A stretch of DNA of 64,000 nucleotides from UBA7330 sp043554545 (GCA_043554545.1 CP121337.1:1364001-1428000), one strand, 5' to 3'. Shown: positions 41,962-51,848, counted from the stretch's first letter. The notes: generated from the letters alone by a model not told the origin. A program made the numbers and translations.

Positions 41962-42861
41962 TTAGGGCTTAAGGTCCGGTAGTGGTGTTTTAATATGAAG
42001 ATCACGCTGAGGAAATGGAATCTCAACAGCTTCTTCCTTAAATCTTTTGAAAATTTCGAAGTAAAGTTCTGATTTCAATAAGCCCGGCTTATCAGTATGT
42101 GTTGTTGTCCAAACAGCTAATAAGAAGTTTAAAGAACTATCCCCAAATTCATCAAATAGAACAGATGGCTCAGGGTCGTCGTTTACGTGAGGGTTTTTTT
42201 CTGCCACCTCAAGCAAGATTTTTTTGATCTTTTCAGGATCTTCGTTGTAGCTAACTCCAACAGGAATGCGAAAACGAATGTTTCGATCATTGTGACTCCA
42301 GTTAATAACCCGACTTGATATGAACTCAGAATTTGGAACAATAATGGAGACATTGTCATTTGTTTGAATTGTTGTGGCTCTAAATGAAATGCTGATCACA
42401 TCTCCTTGCACATCTCCAACCTCAATCCGATCGCTCACTTTGATGGGTTTCTCAAAAAGAATAATGATACCTGAAATAAAGTTGTCGGTGATGTTTTGCA
42501 GTCCAAAACCTATACCAACACCCAAAGCCCCGGCCATTAGTGTAAGTGCACTCAGATCAATGCCGGCCGTATCAATAATGATGATACTACCTACAATAAT
42601 GATGATAATCCTGACAATTGAAGCAATTGAAGCGCTAACACCTTGTTCAAGATTTGCTTTGGGAAGTATGGTGTTAATTAATATTTTCCTGGTCTTCCTG
42701 GATACATATCCGAGAACGATAAAGGCAATAAAGAAATAGAAAATAGTGGCGAGACTTATTTGGCTTTCCCCCATATCGAATAGGGGCCTGGTAAAAATTC
42801 CAGAAAAAGCGTCGTAGGCTTCAGCAAGTTCTAATAAGAATGTTTCAAATGCTTCTTTCAT
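41962..42861 (-). CDS. Small-conductance mechanosensitive channel family protein
   Basis: A 299-residue inner-membrane protein with three or four membrane segments in residues 25-135, ending in the pore helix (LMAGALGVGIGFGLQNITDNFISG), followed by the MscS beta domain (RIEVGDVQGDVISISFRATTIQTNDNVSIIVPNSEF) and a cytoplasmic alpha-beta domain. It opens when the membrane is stretched during osmotic downshock. The layout is that of MscS proper, with a few extra residues at the front. Transcribed alone, 21 bases after the queA stop. Confidence 0.92.
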   Translation of the reverse strand: MKEAFETFLLELAEAYDAFSGIFTRPLFDMGESQISLATIFYFFIAFIVLGYVSRKTRKILINTILPKANLEQGVSASIASIVRIIIIIVGSIIIIDTAGIDLSALTLMAGALGVGIGFGLQNITDNFISGIIILFEKPIKVSDRIEVGDVQGDVISISFRATTIQTNDNVSIIVPNSEFISSRVINWSHNDRNIRFRIPVGVSYNEDPEKIKKILLEVAEKNPHVNDDPEPSVLFDEFGDSSLNFLLAVWTTTHTDKPGLLKSELYFEIFKRFKEEAVEIPFPQRDLHIKTPLPDLKP

Positions 42862-42882
42862 ATTTTATATAAACAATATAAT

Positions 42883-44082
42883 TCATTTTGAGGAATTCAT
42901 ACCAGGAAACAACAAAGAGGAGTCACCATAACTGAGGAATCTGTAATCATTGTCCAATGCTTGCTGATATATGTTTTTCCAGTCCCTACCCACAAAGGCC
43001 GCTACTAGTAAAATCAAAGTGGAAGAGGGCAAATGAAAATTTGTTACCAGACCAGAACAGATTTTGAATTTGTAACCAGGAAAGATAAAAATCTCTGTTT
43101 CTCCTTTAATTTTAGAAACTCCTTGTCTTTTCATTTCTTGCAGTACCTCTTTCAGGCTTTCTTCCCGGGGTAGACTTTTATTTTTTGCTGAATAGGGCAT
43201 CATTTTGCTGATTTTAAAAGAGGGATCTCCAAGGGAAATTTTTACCCCATACCAATAAATACTTTCAAGTGTTCTCATACTGGTTGTTCCTACTGGTACA
43301 ACAAATTGGCGGTTAAGTAGGTTTTCGATTAATTCCTTTGTAACAACTATTTGTTCTTTGTGCATGGGGTGATCCTCAATGCCTGTTTTCATGGGGAGAA
43401 ATGTTCCGGATGACACGTGCAAAGTCAGGTATTCCATGGAAACTCCTTTTTCCTTTAGTTGACTAATCACTTCATCTGAAAAGTGTAGACCTGCTGTTGG
43501 AGCTGCTACGGCACCCTCATTTTTTGAGTAAACAGTTTGGTACCGTGGTTTATCTTCCTCGTTCATCTCTCTACCCAGGTAGGGGGGTAGCGGCACTTTA
43601 CCTATAAATTGGAGCATTTCTGAAAAGGCATAATGAGGGGACCACCTAAAGGTAACATGTTGATTTTCTTCACGTGTTGCCTCCAGAATAACTCCGTCCT
43701 TAATTTTTAATCTTAGTGAGGTATTTGCTTTCCATCTTTTAGCATTTCCTATCATACACTTCCATGTGCAGGCTCCTCGTGATTGCAAAGTTTCTTCATG
43801 TAGGGGAGAAGGAGCGACAGGTTCAAGAAGAAAGATTTCAATATGCGCACCTGTTTCTTTGGTAAAAACCAACCTTGCAGGAATAACCCGCGTATCATTT
43901 GATACCATCAATGCATTACCAGGTATCAAATCCACTATATCCTTGAAGAAATGGTGAGAGATTGCTCCTTCTCGGTAAAGTAGTAGTTTGGATGCAGACC
44001 TTTTCTTTAGCGGATATTTTGCAATTTTAAATTGTGGTAAAGTATATTGATAATCCTTTAAATTAATTTCTTTCCAATTCAT
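42883..44082 (-). CDS. queA: S-adenosylmethionine:tRNA ribosyltransferase-isomerase
   Basis: A 399-residue QueA. It transfers and isomerises ribose from AdoMet to 7-aminomethyl-7-deazaguanine in tRNA, forming epoxyqueuosine. Landmarks: YPLKKRSASKLLLY, SNDTRVIPARL, GKVPLPPYLGR, RYQTVYSKNEGAVAAPTAGLHF and NFHLPSSTLILLVAAFVG. It is longer than the E. coli protein (about 356) because of an extra stretch around 255-320. Its partner enzyme Tgt is encoded at 63339-64000. Start codon is six bases from that of the divergent menC. Confidence 0.94.
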   Translation of the reverse strand: MNWKEINLKDYQYTLPQFKIAKYPLKKRSASKLLLYREGAISHHFFKDIVDLIPGNALMVSNDTRVIPARLVFTKETGAHIEIFLLEPVAPSPLHEETLQSRGACTWKCMIGNAKRWKANTSLRLKIKDGVILEATREENQHVTFRWSPHYAFSEMLQFIGKVPLPPYLGREMNEEDKPRYQTVYSKNEGAVAAPTAGLHFSDEVISQLKEKGVSMEYLTLHVSSGTFLPMKTGIEDHPMHKEQIVVTKELIENLLNRQFVVPVGTTSMRTLESIYWYGVKISLGDPSFKISKMMPYSAKNKSLPREESLKEVLQEMKRQGVSKIKGETEIFIFPGYKFKICSGLVTNFHLPSSTLILLVAAFVGRDWKNIYQQALDNDYRFLSYGDSSLLFPGMNSSK

Positions 44083-44088
44083 TGATCT

Positions 44089-45159
44089 ATGTTGAAACTC
44101 GAATATAAACCCTACACACTAGATTTTAAATTTGAAGCCCGAACTTCGAGGGGTTCAATGAATCACCATGAAATTCTTTTGATAAAAGTCTTTGATGATA
44201 CCAGACCTGATATTCAGGGCTTTGGAGAAGTGGCTCCACTTTCAGGCTTGAGTGAAGAAAAGCTTGCTGAAGCAGAGGAGTGTATTCAATTGATTCAGGA
44301 ACGCATTGCAAAATATGATTTGCCATTATACATGTCCGAGTGTCTTCTTTTGGCATCAACATTATGTCCTGAACAATATTCCAGCGTGATTTTTGGGTTA
44401 GAAACAGCTTTTCTAGACCTCTTGGGAGGAGGCAAAAAGGAAATATTTAAAGGACCTTTTACGGAGGGAAAAAAATTAATTCCTATAAATGGGCTTATAT
44501 GGATGGGCGACCCGGAATCAATGAAAAATCAAGCAAAGGAGAAGATTGATGCCGGCTTTAAATGCATAAAGATGAAAGTGGGAGCCGAAGATTTTTTAGA
44601 AGAGCTTAAAGTGATAGAGACGATTAGAGGGGTATCAGAAAATTTAATTATCAGGCTGGATGCGAATGGTGTATTTAAAAATAATGAGGCCCTCAAGAAA
44701 CTCAGTATGTTGGCGGAATTCAATATCCATTCAATAGAACAACCAATACTTGCCAGGCAGCTGGAAGCGATGCAACTCATTTGTAAAAAATCACCAATCA
44801 GCGTGGCATTGGATGAGGAACTAATTGGTATAACTGAAAAATCACAGAAAGTAGAAATGCTTCGCTTTTTAAGGCCTTCATATATTATATTAAAACCAAC
44901 TTTGCATGGTGGGATAGACTCTTGTATGGATTGGATATCGATCGCTAATGAGATGAATATAGGTTACTGGGTAACTTCTGCTTTAGAGTCTAATATTGGA
45001 TTAAATGCAGTTGCCCAATTTGCAGATTTTATGAAGGTTGATGGTTTTCAAGGTTTGGGAACAGGAATGCTTTACTTGAATAATATAGTTGCTCCATTGG
45101 AAATTGTAAATGGAGGGTTAATGCTAAATCCTACGGCTTCATGGATAGATCCCTTTTAA
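44089..45159 (+). CDS. menC: o-Succinylbenzoate synthase (enolase superfamily)
   Basis: A 356-residue enolase-superfamily enzyme. Acid-base and metal residues are in place: CIKMKVG (K-x-K), RLDANG (Asp), SIEQP (Glu), ALDEEL (Asp) and ILKPTL (Lys). The ARTSRGSMN front, HSIEQPI, TSALESNIGLNAVAQ and FQGLGTGMLYLNN stretches resemble Bacteroidetes MenC, which makes o-succinylbenzoate for menaquinone. The remaining alternative is an L-Ala-D/L-Glu epimerase; no other men gene is near, so the call rests on sequence alone. Confidence 0.78.
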   Translation: MLKLEYKPYTLDFKFEARTSRGSMNHHEILLIKVFDDTRPDIQGFGEVAPLSGLSEEKLAEAEECIQLIQERIAKYDLPLYMSECLLLASTLCPEQYSSVIFGLETAFLDLLGGGKKEIFKGPFTEGKKLIPINGLIWMGDPESMKNQAKEKIDAGFKCIKMKVGAEDFLEELKVIETIRGVSENLIIRLDANGVFKNNEALKKLSMLAEFNIHSIEQPILARQLEAMQLICKKSPISVALDEELIGITEKSQKVEMLRFLRPSYIILKPTLHGGIDSCMDWISIANEMNIGYWVTSALESNIGLNAVAQFADFMKVDGFQGLGTGMLYLNNIVAPLEIVNGGLMLNPTASWIDPF

Positions 45160-45160
45160 T

Positions 45161-45661
45161 TTATTGATTATTAGATGAATTGTCTAAAGAAGCGACCAGG
45201 CCAGCATCTGCTTTTTTACCAAATAGGTTGATTTTAATAGACGCCATTAGTGTAGGTCTAAAGGACCTAACACCCACTCCAGTACTTACAGAAATTAGTT
45301 TTGTTGGAGTGTAAGAAGCAGATAGATTGGGTGTGATCGTAAAATTTTGATCGTTAGAAACACCTGTTCTAACCCTAACATGCAAATCTAATTTTCTGGT
45401 GCTTTTCAATGGGTAGGAAAAAAAAGCGCCGTAAAAATTATTTTCGTTTTCCAAAGGGATTCCTATTTCAGGCACAAAAATTACAGTAGACTTTTGTATG
45501 AATCCACCGATTTCAAATTTACCAGCAAACTGATATCCAATTGAGCTCCCAATTTTTGGGCTTGATTTAGTTCGTTCTACATATGTTTCTGCGATAAATG
45601 ATTGTGCGTATGCTGCTGCAGAAAAAAATATTATGCTGAGTAAAATGATGGGCTTTTTCAT
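45161..45661 (-). CDS. Putative exported protein, 166 residues
   Basis: Signal peptide (KKPIILLSIIFFSAAAYAQ), then short beta-rich stretches (IGYQFAGKFEIGGFIQK, LDLHVRVRTGVSND, LISVSTGVGVRSFRPTLMASIKINLFGK) suggesting an outer membrane barrel of about eight strands. No family was recognised. Its end meets the menC stop (one base between), so they are convergent; the upstream 506 bases hold no gene. Confidence 0.68.
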   Translation of the reverse strand: MKKPIILLSIIFFSAAAYAQSFIAETYVERTKSSPKIGSSIGYQFAGKFEIGGFIQKSTVIFVPEIGIPLENENNFYGAFFSYPLKSTRKLDLHVRVRTGVSNDQNFTITPNLSASYTPTKLISVSTGVGVRSFRPTLMASIKINLFGKKADAGLVASLDNSSNNQ

Positions 45662-46167
45662 CGCGCTTTGGTTTTAATTGATAATTCAAAGGTGCATACT
45701 CCAGCACTTCGATGTAAGCGTGATTTGCTTAATTTAACTTTTAGGTAAATGCTACAAAATCCAGTCGAAAAGGCCTTAATGAAATCCCTTACAAAGCATA
45801 GGGAAAAATGTTAGTACTGAACTAGGTGTTTTACTGATTTTCTGCTTCAAATCATGTTTCAGGGCTTTATATGTCAATCAAGTATTACTTTATTTTTATA
45901 TCCTGTTTATTCCCAGAAGATTGAGTCATTGAGCATATATCAGAATGATAGATTTGGGAGTTGAGATATTTCCTTGTTTTATCAGTAAAATCAGGTGTGA
46001 AGGTCGAATTTGGGGTAGGTAAAACCTGGAAATACTTAATTAAACGCTTATAACGGAATTAATTTGATTTTAGGGAACCTGGTTTTTTTAAAGAATTTTT
46101 CAATTTACATTTAAGCTGAAGTCACAAACTGAAATAACTTTTATACTCGTTCATCGTTCAACAGTTC
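45662..46167. other. Gene-free stretch
   Basis: 506 bp of AT-rich DNA between divergent genes. No reading frame longer than about 17 codons with a start is worthwhile, and no clear promoter, hairpin or repeat was found. Confidence 0.4.
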
Positions 46168-48678
46168 ATGGTCAAAACCCCTTACAAAAGCCACCAAAGA
46201 CTCATTTTTACTTTGTTGTTTTTTATCTTCTTGCTAAACGCAAGTGCTCAAAGCCCCAGAAATTACAATTCTACTGACATTTCACTTAGGCTTAAAAAGC
46301 TTAATATACTTGGTAGTGTTTTATACGTAGCTGCCCATCCTGACGATGAAAACACCAGTGCCATTGCCTATTTTGCCAATGGGGAATTACTTAGAACGGG
46401 TTACTTGTCAGCAACTCGTGGCGATGGAGGACAAAACTTAATTGGACCGGAAATCAGAGAAGGGCTTGGTTTAATCCGCACTCAGGAATTACTCGCGGCT
46501 AGAAGAATAGACCATGGAGAGCAATTCTTTTCCAGAGCTGTTGATTTTGGCTATTCTAAACATCCTGATGAGACTTTCAATAAGTGGAACAAAGTGGAGG
46601 TTTTAAGTGACTTTGTTAAGGTATTTAGACAATTCAGGCCGGATGTAGTGATAACCAGGTTTAATATGCAACCAGGGGTCACACATGGACATCACACCGC
46701 CTCTGCCATTTTAGCCAATGAAGCTTTTCAAATAAGTGGAGATTCCTCTGTTTTCAAAGATCAATTGAATGAACTGGATCCGTGGCAGCCAAGCAAGATT
46801 ATTTGGAATACCAGTTGGTGGTTTTACCAACGATCAGGTCAGGAGTTTGATACTGTGGGATTAAATAAAATCAATGTCGGTGCTTTCAGTCCTTTTTTGG
46901 GTAAGTCTTTTACTGAGATCTCCGCTCAAAGCAGGAGCATGCACAAGAGTCAGGGTTTTGGAACATCAGGGTCCAGAGGAAATGAAATGGAATATTTCAC
47001 CAAACTAGACAGGAGTCCGATGACCACTTCAGAAGTTTTTGAAGGGATTGATATTAGCTGGAACCGGGTATCTAATAGTGAGCAAGTGCAATACTTTATT
47101 GACGAAGCGAATAAAAATTATGACCCAGCCAGACCCCACCTGATTTTGGACGATTTACTTGCGGCAAGAAAGGCACTCATAAAACTCCCTGATCAATATT
47201 GGAAAGAGGTGAAACTCAAGGAGGTTGATGAACTCATATGGGCAGTCACAGGTACATTTATCAAGATGTCTACAAAGCAGGATTCATTTTCTCCAGGAGA
47301 TTCAATTGCTATCTCAGGAGAACTGATCAACCGCAGTTCAGCAAAAATCATTCTTTCTTCGGTTCACTTTAACATTGGAGATGATACTTATCTGTTTAAT
47401 CTTCCCATGGAAAAAAATCAGAGTAATCAAATGAACTTTGAATTGGAAATACCACATGATATGCCAATTTCCCAACCTTATTGGTTAAGAGAAGAGGGAA
47501 CCGATGGTATGTTTAAAGTTTCTAATTCTTCACTAATTGGAAAACCAGAAAATCCACCTGCTTTATATTCCAGGGTGACACTTAAAGTCTATGATCAATT
47601 CATTGATTATGAAATCCCAATCCTATATAATTCCTCGGATCCAGTAGAAGGAGAGATCTTTCGTCCCATCCACATTACACCTCCAGTTATGGTTTCTGCA
47701 GACCAGGGTGTATTGCTATTTGGAGATGCAACTGAAAAGCAAATAAAGGTAAATGTAACCTCAGGTAAATCTCATGTATCAGGGAGCGTATATCTTCAAT
47801 TACCCAAAGGATGGAAGAGTAAGCCTGAGCAATATTCATTTAACATACATTCAAAAGGGGAGCAGCAACAATTTACATTTTCAATTACACCTTCCAGAGA
47901 TCAAGGGCAGTTTGAAATAGCAGTGGTAGCTGAATTTGAAGGTCAGGAATATCGCAGAGAAATAAAGGAGATTAATTATGACCATTTTCCACCACAAAGG
48001 CTATACCCTGAGGCAATTGTAAGCGCTTCAAAAATTGATTTAATGCAACTGGATATAAAAATTGGGTATATCATGGGGGCGGGAGACTTGATTCCGCAAA
48101 ATCTGGAACAAGTAGGATTTGATGTAAGCTTACTGGAAGAAAATCAAGTAACGGCAGTTAATCTAAAGCAATATGATGCAATAGTTCTTGGTGTAAGAGC
48201 ATTCAATACTGTAGATTGGTTGGCAAATAAGAATCAAGTGCTTTTTGATTATGTGAAAGGTGGTGGGAATTTGATTGTACAATATAATACAAATAGAAGC
48301 ATGGTAACCAGAGATATTGCTCCATTTAAACTAACGCTTTCGAGAGACCGGGTTACCGTCGAAGAGTCAGAAGTGAGGTTCCTGGACAATCAGCATCCGG
48401 TGCTTAATTTCCCTAATAAGATATCAGAAGAAGATTTTAAAGGATGGGTTCAGGAGAGAGGCTTGTATTTCCCCGGTGAATGGTCTGATGAATTAAAACC
48501 GATACTAAGTATGAACGACCCGGGAGAAGCGGCACTAGATGGAAGTCTGCTGGTCGGAAAACACGGAGACGGACATTATATCTACACTGGACTTTCATTT
48601 TTTAGAGAACTGCCCGCAGGAGTTCCAGGAGCTTATCGGCTTTTTATAAACCTCATATCAATAGGTAATAACAAATAA
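46168..48678 (+). CDS. PIG-L family deacetylase, large secreted form
   Basis: An 836-residue protein with a signal peptide (hydrophobic 12-26, cleavage near NASAQ). Residues about 45-290 form the PIG-L/LmbE domain: VAAHPDDENTSAIAYF (zinc ligands His and Asp), ATRGDGGQN, IRTQELLAARRID, and THGHHTASA with the other ligands. Residues 290-600 look like beta-sandwich domains and 640-836 like a glutamine amidotransferase-type (ThuA-like) fold (YDAIVLGVRAFNTV, YVKGGGNLIVQYNTNR). The enzyme would remove N-acetyl groups from sugars. The small protein and the sodium symporter genes follow directly and may import the product. Confidence 0.88.
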   Translation: MVKTPYKSHQRLIFTLLFFIFLLNASAQSPRNYNSTDISLRLKKLNILGSVLYVAAHPDDENTSAIAYFANGELLRTGYLSATRGDGGQNLIGPEIREGLGLIRTQELLAARRIDHGEQFFSRAVDFGYSKHPDETFNKWNKVEVLSDFVKVFRQFRPDVVITRFNMQPGVTHGHHTASAILANEAFQISGDSSVFKDQLNELDPWQPSKIIWNTSWWFYQRSGQEFDTVGLNKINVGAFSPFLGKSFTEISAQSRSMHKSQGFGTSGSRGNEMEYFTKLDRSPMTTSEVFEGIDISWNRVSNSEQVQYFIDEANKNYDPARPHLILDDLLAARKALIKLPDQYWKEVKLKEVDELIWAVTGTFIKMSTKQDSFSPGDSIAISGELINRSSAKIILSSVHFNIGDDTYLFNLPMEKNQSNQMNFELEIPHDMPISQPYWLREEGTDGMFKVSNSSLIGKPENPPALYSRVTLKVYDQFIDYEIPILYNSSDPVEGEIFRPIHITPPVMVSADQGVLLFGDATEKQIKVNVTSGKSHVSGSVYLQLPKGWKSKPEQYSFNIHSKGEQQQFTFSITPSRDQGQFEIAVVAEFEGQEYRREIKEINYDHFPPQRLYPEAIVSASKIDLMQLDIKIGYIMGAGDLIPQNLEQVGFDVSLLEENQVTAVNLKQYDAIVLGVRAFNTVDWLANKNQVLFDYVKGGGNLIVQYNTNRSMVTRDIAPFKLTLSRDRVTVEESEVRFLDNQHPVLNFPNKISEEDFKGWVQERGLYFPGEWSDELKPILSMNDPGEAALDGSLLVGKHGDGHYIYTGLSFFRELPAGVPGAYRLFINLISIGNNK

Positions 48679-48683
48679 CAATA

Positions 48684-48824
48684 ATGACAATCACCCCAAA
48701 TGATGAGCATCAGGATGCTACTCCTCCCTATTTCAAGAGTTGGAAATCGATTTATTTGATCGTAATGGTCAATATTTTCGTAATTATTTTGATGCTTTAT
48801 CTGTTTTTCTCCACCCGCGTATGA
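48684..48824 (+). CDS. Small membrane protein coupled to the symporter (46 residues)
   Basis: ATG 48684 begins a 46-residue reading frame with a polar front (MTITPNDEHQDATPPYFKSW) and one membrane segment (about 23-43, IYLIVMVNIFVIILMLYLFF). It ends in TGA at 48822-48824, which overlaps the symporter start ATG 48821 (ATGA). It starts five bases after the deacetylase stop. Such spacing and overlap imply translation coupling, so it is probably a real accessory subunit or leader protein of the symporter. No family recognised. Confidence 0.7.
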   Translation: MTITPNDEHQDATPPYFKSWKSIYLIVMVNIFVIILMLYLFFSTRV

Positions 48825-50518
48825 ATTATCTGGACTTTATCGTATTAGGGGTTACATTAATTCTCATTGTGCTAGCAGGAGTCTGGCAAATGAAGAAGCA
48901 GCAAAACATTCAGAGCTTCTTATTAGGAGATAAATCGATGAGATGGGGCACCATTGGTCTGTCTGTAATGGCGACTCAGGCAAGTGCAATCACATTTATC
49001 TCCACACCAGGACAGGCCTATGAAAGCGGTCTTAGTTTTGTTCAAAATTACTTTGGACTACCACTTGCTTTAATTATTGTTTCTGCAGTATTTATTCCAA
49101 TATACTATCGGTTAAAAGTATATACGGCCTATGAGTATTTGGAATCAAGGTTTGATTTAAAGACCAGAATGCTGGGTGCTTTTCTTTTTCTTGTCCAAAG
49201 GGGCTTAGCAGCAGGTATTACCATCTATGCACCCGCGATCATTTTATCTTCAATCCTCGGGTGGAATTTAAATGCAACCATCCTGGTCACGGGAATTTCT
49301 GTTATTCTCTACACCGTAACAGGGGGAACAAAAGCCGTTAGTACCACGCAGAAATATCAAATGGGTATAATCATGGCCGGAATGTTTGCCGCATTCTTTA
49401 TAGCCATCAACTATATCACTTCATATGTTCCGCTGGGTGATGCGCTTGACATTGCAGGAGCTGTAGGTAAACTCAATGCTGTAGATGTAAGCTTTGACCT
49501 CAGTAAACGATATACGATTTGGTCAGGCCTGGCTGGAGGGATGTTTCTCGCGCTTTCATACTTTGGAACAGACCAATCACAAGTCCAAAGATACCTGGCT
49601 GGTAAAAGTGTCACAGCCAGCAGAATGGGGTTGATGTTTAATGCCATTTTTAAGGTACCCATGCAATTTTTTATATTGTTTACAGGTGTATTGGTATATG
49701 TGTTTTATGTTTTCTATCAGCCACCTGTTCATTTTAAGGAGGTTTCGATGGAAATGTTGAGAAACTCCCCTGCAAAGGAACAGCTAGCTGAATATGAGTC
49801 ACAATATGAAGAATTAACAGATCAGCGAAAGACGTTGGCGCTTTCTCTTCCCCAAACAGCAAAGGGCTCGGAGGAACGTAATGAAATTCTTGAAAACTTC
49901 AGAACGGTAGATACCAAATCGATAGCAGTTAGGAATGAGGTAAAAGCCCTGATCTCACGAGTTAGCCCGGAGACAGAAACGAAGGATTCTGATTATGTCT
50001 TTCTCACCTTTGTGATGAATTACTTGCCGAATGGCTTGATTGGATTGCTTATCGCAGTGATTCTCTCAGCAGCGATGTCTTCAACATCTTCTGAATTGAA
50101 TGCGCTTGCGTCAACTTCTGCCGTTGATTTTTATAAAAGAATTATTAAGAAGAATGCCAGTGATAAGCAATACCTCTTAATGTCCAGGATTTTAACATTG
50201 TTTTGGGGGGGAGTTGCCTTGTTATTTGCTGTTATTGCCACTAATACGGAGAACCTAATTGAAGCCATAAATATCATTGGTTCAATTTTTTATGGAACCA
50301 TATTGGGCATCTTCCTGGTCGCCTTCTTTTTCAAATGGGTAAAAGGGACTGCAGTATTTTATGCAGCTTTAGTAGCACAATGCGTGGTGTTTATAATCCA
50401 CTTCTTAATCCTTTCAGGGTATTTCAGTCTGGGATACTTGTGGTATAATGTGATTGGTTTTTCAACAACAATACTGATCTCGATGATTATCCAAATGGTA
50501 TTGCCAAAGAAAGGGTAG
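48821..50518 (+). CDS. Sodium:solute symporter family protein
   Basis: A 565-residue transporter of the SSS family from ATG 48821; a longer reading to 48740 would run through the small membrane-protein gene. About 13 membrane segments; family marks are MATQASAITFISTPGQAYESGLSFVQNYFG, GGTKAVSTTQKYQMG, SYFGTDQSQVQRYL and the later LSAAMSSTSSELNALAS. A cytoplasmic insertion rich in charged residues lies at about 320-400. It would move a sugar or acid with sodium; the neighbouring secreted deacetylase suggests a sugar or amino-sugar substrate. Confidence 0.9.
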   Translation: MNYLDFIVLGVTLILIVLAGVWQMKKQQNIQSFLLGDKSMRWGTIGLSVMATQASAITFISTPGQAYESGLSFVQNYFGLPLALIIVSAVFIPIYYRLKVYTAYEYLESRFDLKTRMLGAFLFLVQRGLAAGITIYAPAIILSSILGWNLNATILVTGISVILYTVTGGTKAVSTTQKYQMGIIMAGMFAAFFIAINYITSYVPLGDALDIAGAVGKLNAVDVSFDLSKRYTIWSGLAGGMFLALSYFGTDQSQVQRYLAGKSVTASRMGLMFNAIFKVPMQFFILFTGVLVYVFYVFYQPPVHFKEVSMEMLRNSPAKEQLAEYESQYEELTDQRKTLALSLPQTAKGSEERNEILENFRTVDTKSIAVRNEVKALISRVSPETETKDSDYVFLTFVMNYLPNGLIGLLIAVILSAAMSSTSSELNALASTSAVDFYKRIIKKNASDKQYLLMSRILTLFWGGVALLFAVIATNTENLIEAINIIGSIFYGTILGIFLVAFFFKWVKGTAVFYAALVAQCVVFIIHFLILSGYFSLGYLWYNVIGFSTTILISMIIQMVLPKKG

Positions 50519-50552
50519 AAGTACCCGCCTGAAGCGGATACTTTTAATGAAT

Positions 50553-51068
50553 TTACTCTGTCCCTACTGTGAATGGGATAGATACCTTCGTTTTTTGCCA
50601 GATAAGATCAATTGTGGCAGAAGTATCTCTCAAATTGTTAATATCAATTGTGAAAGATTCTACCGGTTCTGTGAGCTTGGTAGATTTAACAGTTGTGGTT
50701 ACCGTAGGATTATCATTAACAAAAGTGTTAAATGAGGTTAATGAATAGAAATTGATTTTCCACTCTTTTTCTCCGGGAACAGTCAACAGTGCATACGCAC
50801 CAGTAAGTCTTTTACCGTCAATCTCAACTGGTTTGTTAAAAGTTATTTTGGTTGCAGCGTTTGCTCCTGCTCTCCAGATCTCACCGTACTTTAATAAGTC
50901 GCCAAAGATGGTTCTGCCTTTTACGCCTGGTCTTGAGTATTCTACAGTTACTTCTGTAAATCCAACGGTCTGAATTAGTTTTGAACCTGGACTTGGAGCT
51001 GGTTTACTTTGCCCATAAGTGTTTAGTGAGATAAGTAGTGCAATTGCAATAATGGTAATTGATTTCAT
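50553..51068 (-). CDS. DUF2911 secreted protein
   Basis: A 171-residue protein from ATG 51068 (a longer start at 51080 adds four residues). Signal peptide (KSITIIAIALLISLNTYGQ), then the DUF2911 pattern: VEYSRPGVKGRTIFG, YGEIWRAGANAATKITF, ALLTVPGEKEWKINFYS. DUF2911 is a short beta-sandwich common in Bacteroidetes; role unknown. It is convergent with the symporter and divergent from mpg by 18 bases. Confidence 0.85.
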   Translation of the reverse strand: MKSITIIAIALLISLNTYGQSKPAPSPGSKLIQTVGFTEVTVEYSRPGVKGRTIFGDLLKYGEIWRAGANAATKITFNKPVEIDGKRLTGAYALLTVPGEKEWKINFYSLTSFNTFVNDNPTVTTTVKSTKLTEPVESFTIDINNLRDTSATIDLIWQKTKVSIPFTVGTE

Positions 51069-51086
51069 AGTGTATAACATTGTTTA

Positions 51087-51686
51087 ATGATTAATTCTGA
51101 TTATGTAAAAATACCAAAGTCTTTCTATGAAAAAGAAGATGTGGTGAAAATAGCTAAAGAACTACTTGGTAAATACCTCATAACCTGCTTTGATGGACAT
51201 TTGACTGGTGGGATGATCGTAGAGACGGAGGCTTATAATGGACGAATCGACAAAGCATCTCATGCTTTTAACAAAAAAACGCCTAGAACAGAAGTTATCT
51301 ATCAACCTGGAGGAGTTGCCTATGTCTACCTTTGTTATGGTATCCATCATTTATTTAACATTGTAACTAATAAGCAGGGTTATGCAGACGCAGTCCTTAT
51401 AAGGGCGCTTGAGCCAACTTTTGGTGTGGAGATCATGAGTGAAAGACATCAAACAAATAGGAATAAATTAACTAATGGACCTGGTAAATTATCAAAAGCA
51501 TTGGGCATAACAAAGTCGTCTAATGGAATGGCGCTAAATGGTAATTTGGTTTATTTAGTAAAAGAGAAGAGCGAAAAAAAACCTAAGATTGCGGTAGGTA
51601 AAAGAATCGGCATAGATTATGCGGAGGAAGATGCACTACTACCATGGAGGTTTTACATGCCAGGAAATGGCTGGGTTAGTAAATAA
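51087..51686 (+). CDS. DNA-3-methyladenine glycosylase (AAG/MPG family)
   Basis: A 199-residue base-excision repair enzyme of the mammalian-type AAG family, normal length. Core signatures: LLGKYLITCF, GGMIVETEAYNG (the catalytic Glu-containing strand), HAFNKKTPRTEVIYQPGGVAYVYLCYGIHHLFNIVT, VLIRALEP, and LTNGPGKLSKALGI. It removes alkylated purines. Short neighbouring genes have no known link. An intrinsic hairpin follows at 51690-51714. Confidence 0.92.
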   Translation: MINSDYVKIPKSFYEKEDVVKIAKELLGKYLITCFDGHLTGGMIVETEAYNGRIDKASHAFNKKTPRTEVIYQPGGVAYVYLCYGIHHLFNIVTNKQGYADAVLIRALEPTFGVEIMSERHQTNRNKLTNGPGKLSKALGITKSSNGMALNGNLVYLVKEKSEKKPKIAVGKRIGIDYAEEDALLPWRFYMPGNGWVSK

Positions 51687-51689
51687 AAA

Positions 51690-51714
51690 AACCTCGGTTT
51701 CTTGAACCGAGGTT
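51690..51714 (+). terminator. Hairpin after the glycosylase gene
   Basis: A perfect 10-base stem AACCTCGGTT/AACCGAGGTT with a 5-base loop just after the stop. The T-run is poor on this strand, but a strong A-tract precedes it, so it works as a likely terminator in either direction. Confidence 0.6.
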
Positions 51715-51848
51715 GCTTAAATTATTCATAACCTGTATATGTCTTCATCAGGTGGTATCCTATCTTGGATGGATACAATATTATGTTATTTAAGTCACAA
51801 AGTGAAGCCTAATAGAAATAAAAGAATAAAAAATATTAATTATTTGAT

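Noticed and set aside
48740..48820. Longer symporter start
   Set aside because: It runs through the 46-residue gene in another frame; ATG 48821 fits the family and the ATGA overlap.
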